Position numbers and translations under genes: made by a program. This document shows, piece by piece, positions 39,701 through 45,700 of a stretch of 64,000 nt of DNA; position 1 is the stretch's first letter; the number at the start of each line of letters is the position of its first letter. The DNA comes from Sinotaia quadrata. Its lineage: Eukaryota > Mollusca > Gastropoda > Architaenioglossa > Viviparidae. The DNA lies in the NCBI GenBank assembly GCA_028829895.1, contig CM054177.1:31893064-31957063 (forward strand). Reading direction: 5' to 3'. A model generated the notes under the pieces. That model had not been told where the DNA came from, made no database searches, and saw only the letters and a program-made list of their open reading frames with translations.

Positions 39701-42700
39701 CTATATCTTTCTTTTGACATGATGCATAGATGTATAAACAAATAAACAATACACAAAGTAATGTGATGAGTATTGTATTTGAACAGTTCATAATAATAGA
39801 TAATAGTATTGAAATATTTTGAAATGGTAATGATTAAAATAGAAATTGCAAAGTGTGACAGGGGATTTTTAATATTAATTGTTATATAAACTGCTAAATT
39901 GTCAGAATAAGCCGACCTTGGGCACTCCTTATGGTGTTATTTTTTTAAAGTGGGTTTGAAGTAAACAGCCTAAGGCAAGCACATTCTGGATTCACTGATC
40001 TAATTGAAGCTGAGTGAGCAGTTTCCTATTATCCAATGATTATGATTTATGAGACTAGCCAGTGTGCTGAGTTAAGGAGTTCACTTGCTGTAGAGAATTC
40101 TATCTGTTAGTCACTTTGAATTTGAGTGGCAAAGAAGGAAGAAGTCTGGCTTGAAGGCAGTCATTAGCTTGAGTGTGATCAAGTGCCTTTTTTTTTGTTG
40201 GTTTGAGTCTCAAGTGGAACCTCAAGTTTAACTTTTCAAGTTTCCAGCTACCCTTCACGTTTTTGTGCACGAGTCAAGGCTTGAGTGACTGCGAAAGTGC
40301 AGGAAACTTGCAGAGTAGGTTTCTGTTTTGTAAGCCTAAGAGAGTATGCAGTGCACTATTGTTGTATCACAGCAAAATAAGCTGGTACATTCTGGAGAAT
40401 TCTGGTGCAGTGAAGTTACCAGAATTGCTGAAATCATATCCTACATGAAGGAATGACATGGGAGGAGACATTCAAGAATATAGCAGCATGTCAGAGTTTC
40501 CAGTGGCAGGACACTGCTGAGCATGGACATTTTGACATTGTTGCAAAGAAAATGAAAGACTGGGAATGACACTATGACATTGTTGCAAAAACAAGTAAAA
40601 GACTTTCAAGCAGTGCTAATCCAGGTCACATAAATTTACACATTTCTATTCTCTGATGGATTAACCTGCAATTTGTATTGACTCTATTGTTGAAGAGTAA
40701 TTATACACTTTTTCTTATATATGTTTATCTATGTAGAAGGAGACTGTGTAAACAATTTGTTATCCAAATGTGGGTTCATGGAATATTGAGGTCAAGTTAT
40801 CTGTTTCATTTGTATTTGTCGTATGTATATTTGATTGTTCATTTAATAAATTTATTGACCTTCTTATGCATATTGATATTGATAATCTTATGTTGGAGAA
40901 GAAAGGGGTGGATGGGGGCTCACTAAATATAAATTAAAATTCGGGTTTGTCTTCTCCTTCAGTAAGAAGTTTTCCACTCATGAAGGGTTAAGTGGATGTA
41001 AATGCTGGTTGATGTTGTGGAATAGAGAAACGTTTACAAAGCCAAAACATCCACCAAGTGAGAGACGAGCGGTGTCTGTTGGAGGATCATTAATAAAATA
41101 AAATTAATATTCTTATCACTTGAAATTTGTTATGAAAGATTAATTAATAATAATAATTATCTTCATTAACTAAGTTTTATTTCCCTTTATGTGGTATTGA
41201 GTTTCTATTTCTGAACATTAATCTTTGTGGAAAAAACTGAATTAAAGATAATCAACAAGTACTTGAGTGCTGGATAGCTGAAACTTAATTCACCACAGTC
41301 ACTTTGTTAAAAAATACAAACATCCAAATCACTTTGTTTCTTTAATTATGATTATTGTGTTATTTTAAGCATTATATATATTTGTATAGATCAAATATTT
41401 GCTATAATGCTTTAAGGAAGTGAAATCCTGGGAATATGATCACCATTGATACAACTATTGCTTTCCATTCTTTTTTCCAGAATCATTCTTATTTTAAAAT
41501 TTTGTGCAGGCTCACATGAAAAATTGAACCTTTAAGCTGTAAATAGAGCATATATATGTAATAGTCAGCTGTAATGATAGTGTGTGTGTGTGTGTGTGTG
41601 TAATATATAATAACCACAATAGTAATAACATTTGTATGTCTCCAAACTGTATAAAGGAACTCTAACACATCAGAATACAAGTAGCTATACAACCTGATCA
41701 CAGAACAGAAATTCTTGGAGAATGGTTTAAATTTTAACTTAAAAATTTTACATTTAGACAAAGAAAAAATAAAGATATGATGGGTAACTGAAAAACAATT
41801 GTTATATTATTTAAATATAATTCTGTTAAAAGTCCACAAAGTTAAAATTATATTGAAAACAGTTGTCAGTTTTTATAATTGTATTAAGGCTAATAACTTT
41901 TAGTGTAACAGATAAATCTCCTCACTTAAACATTGATGTGTGCTATTATTATATAATTGTCAGTCTTGAATTATATTTTTAAAAATCTTTTTGAGATAGA
42001 AGTATTTATTAACTAGTTATTAGTTTTTTACCCCATTTAATTTAAGGTAATTAAGACTAATGAAAACAGTGCATAACTAAAGAGTTTTATTGTGTTTTTT
42101 AAAATCTGCTTTTGTTTATATTTTCACTTAAGCACTTTTGTCTTTATGATGTCTTCTTTGTTCTTAAATGAAATACATAATTGAAATTGAAGGGATGTTC
42201 AATACATAAAATATATGTAAGGGTGTACACAGTGAGAAGAGGTGGAAAAGGGTTAATGTATTTTTTTAATTATTAGAAATCTTTATCTTTGAATATAAAT
42301 CTCTGGGAATGCTAACTGGGAGGGACATTTTTATATCATTGATTTGTTTGTATTAATATTTCACCAACTTGACACAGAAAGCCATTTATATGTTAATCAG
42401 GTCTCAGAGATAAATTTACCCTGCACAGGCTCATGTTAGCATAATTTTCATTATGTGGATTGATTTAGCTTGTTCTGATGTTGAGTTAGACAGCTTGTCT
42501 TCACTACCAGTACTATCATGCTTCACTGTAAAACCTTTCACTATATGGTGTCAGGTCTGTGCTAAGAGATTCAGTAAATATAGACAGTGCTGAGTCTCAG
42601 TGTTCAAAATAAAGTCATTTCTCAATACAGATCATATCCTTTTGATAATTGTCAGTCCTAAGCATGGATCATTATTTTTTAACACTCGGTAATATGAATC

Positions 42701-45700
42701 AAGTTATTCACACAGATAATTGTCACTTTAACACAATATGATTAAATTATTAACACAGATCTTAGTCACTTTAACTGCAAAATGAATTAAATTATTAACA
42801 TATTTTTATCACTTTGATAGGATGAGCTGCTAAACATTATCATTTATTAACACAGGTCAGCAGAACTTGAATCAAGTTATGAATATAATGAATCAAAGTA
42901 TTACCAATGCCTCACTATCTCTGACTTTGATAGTCATTAAGTCATAGTATCTCAAACATTTTCCATTTATGAATCATGTGTATAGTACTTAAAATTTTCT
43001 TATTTGTTTATTTTTCTGTTCATAGCAAAGTAGTAATTTTAACAATTTTGATTTTATTATAGTAATTTGATATATTTTTGTAGCTAAATATTAATTCCAT
43101 GATATAGGATTGAAAGTACTCTTTGAGTTAGGAGATTCTAAATTCATTGATTTTAATAATTTTAATATATTTTAAAAATATTATTAATTCTTATCTTCAT
43201 GAAATAAATATAAGTATTCTCCTATTTTATAAATATTTAAACTGTATTAATTACATCTATAAAATAACAATAGAAGTAAGATTTTACAACAAGAACAACA
43301 ACAACAACAAAGGAAGAGTTAAGTGGGTTATGAGGTTTGAATGAATGGAAACACATTGTTTATATTGTAAAAAATATATTTAAAATATTCTTTATAATAG
43401 AATTTTAAAGTTGAATAGTAACTTTGGCATATACATATTTAAATGTACTTGAGTTTTGGTTGTGTGCATGTATAATATTTTTATGATATTAAATATATCT
43501 TACTGCTACTTTAGTACTACTTTTACCAGTTTAAAACTATTCATTATTTTAGTTATTATTATTTCTGCCAGTTACTACTATTACCAGTTTAAAACTATTC
43601 ATTATTTTAACTATTATTACTTCTGCTAGTTACTGCAATTACCAGTTTAAAACTATTCATCATTTTACCTATTATTTCTGCTAGTTACTACTATTACCAA
43701 TTTAAAAATATTCATTATTTTAGTTATTATTATTTCTACCAGTTACTACTATTACCAGTTTAAAATTATTCATCATTTTAGCTATTATTTCTGCTAGCTA
43801 CTGCAATTACCAGTATAAAGCTACATACTATATTATCTACTTTTTCTACTGCTAGAACTATTTTATTTTAGCCATTATTATTACTACTAATGGTACTTTT
43901 AGCAGTTTAAAACTGCCCATTATTTTAAATGTTTCTACTACTAGTATACTTTAGACAATTTAAAACTAGTCTTTATTTAAGCCACGGGCACTAGTATTAT
44001 TTTAGCAGTTTTAAAACTGCTCATTGTTTTAGCTACTGCTTCTAGTAGTACTGTTAGAATGTTAAAATTACACACTATTTGAATTAGCATGGCTGTGTTT
44101 TGCCATTTTCTTTGTCTCCTGATTCCCCAAGTCTGTCATTTGACAGTCACTGGCCACAATGATGAATATACGTAGCATCACACTGTATCAACAGTTATGT
44201 CTCGGATTCAGAATATAAATTGTCATCATGCAGGCCATTTGGAATAATGTGTTGACATAATTGATCTAACAGCATATCCAGTTATTGGCATGATAAAGAA
44301 AGAAACATGAATCTTCTTCTAATGCATTTTTCTGATTTTCTTTTGGAATTCTCTCTGACATCAAAACACTTATTTATTTGTTTCATTCAAAAGAGGCAAA
44401 TAGGAATTGTGAATTAAAAAAAAAATTGAAGCTGTTTGTCAGTGCAGCTATATTATGAGAAATAAACAAGCATAATTAGCATTATTTATGAGAATGTAAG
44501 TCTCAGAAAAGAATAAATAATCCTCAGTGTTCTTTTCATTTATTTTTTTATTTGGCTTTCTTTGTTTTGCTATGTTTGTCTTTTACTGGTATATTTGTTT
44601 GTTTTCTTTTTGCTCAAAATCAATGGATCCATATTTTTGTCATCAAAATAATATATCTTTAAAATGATGGTGCTAAAGGTTTAATGACAGGTGTGTGTTT
44701 ATGTGTATATGCATGTGTTTGTATAAGAATGCATGTGTGTGTGTGTATTCATACAGGTCAAATTAATTAGGTGACAAATGGTATTCAATAATGAATATTT
44801 TTAAAAACAAACATTTCAGTGAAAGGTGTTATTATATAACATGAAACAGTTTATCCAATCTGTTGGAACAAATCCTACAAAGAAGCTATACATAACTATA
44901 AAAATTTTACTAATGTAGATAAGTTTTAGGAAAAACCCTAAAGAGGAATTATACATAATGATAAAGATTCTACTAACATCAGTAAGTTGTAGGAAAAACA
45001 CTACAAGAATATAACCATAAAGGTTTTACTAATGTAGGTAAGTTGTAGGAAAAACTACAGAGAAGCTATACACTACTATAAAGGTTTTACTATTGTAGGT
45101 AAGTTGTAGGAAAAACTCTACAAAGATTTTACTGGTATAGGTATACAGCTAGTTGTTGACAGAATGGTTGGAAGTCGATTTGGTTGTATGTCAGATTACC
45201 TTTTATTTCATCTAATTTTTCTACACATACATGTAGTGTAGCACAGTAAAGTCCATATCTGCTGTTTGTGTGTACGGTGTTGATATTTCTTACTACAACA
45301 TGTAGAAAAGGGAATATTTCAACAGGGAAGCTCAGTAAAAATGTTTATTAATGCTTTCAACCATGAGGTTCAAGGCACACCAATGTAACTAAGGTCGGCG
45401 GTATATCAAAGGGTCTCTCAATTGCTCCTCTTTATTATCCCACTGCCTGTTTAATAAAGGAGCCTCTGAGAACTCCTCCCACTGACCCTCATATCTTACA
45501 AATGCACAACCAGATATACAGTACATATTTGCAGTCAGATCACAATCTTAAAGTCAATCAGTCATAAGTTGCATAGGTCATAAGTCGACGACTAGCTGTA
45601 ATGGTTTTACTAATATAGGCAATTTATAGGAACAAATAATTGAATTAAGGAGCTATACATAGCTATAAAGGTTTTACTAATATAGGCAATTTATAGGAAC

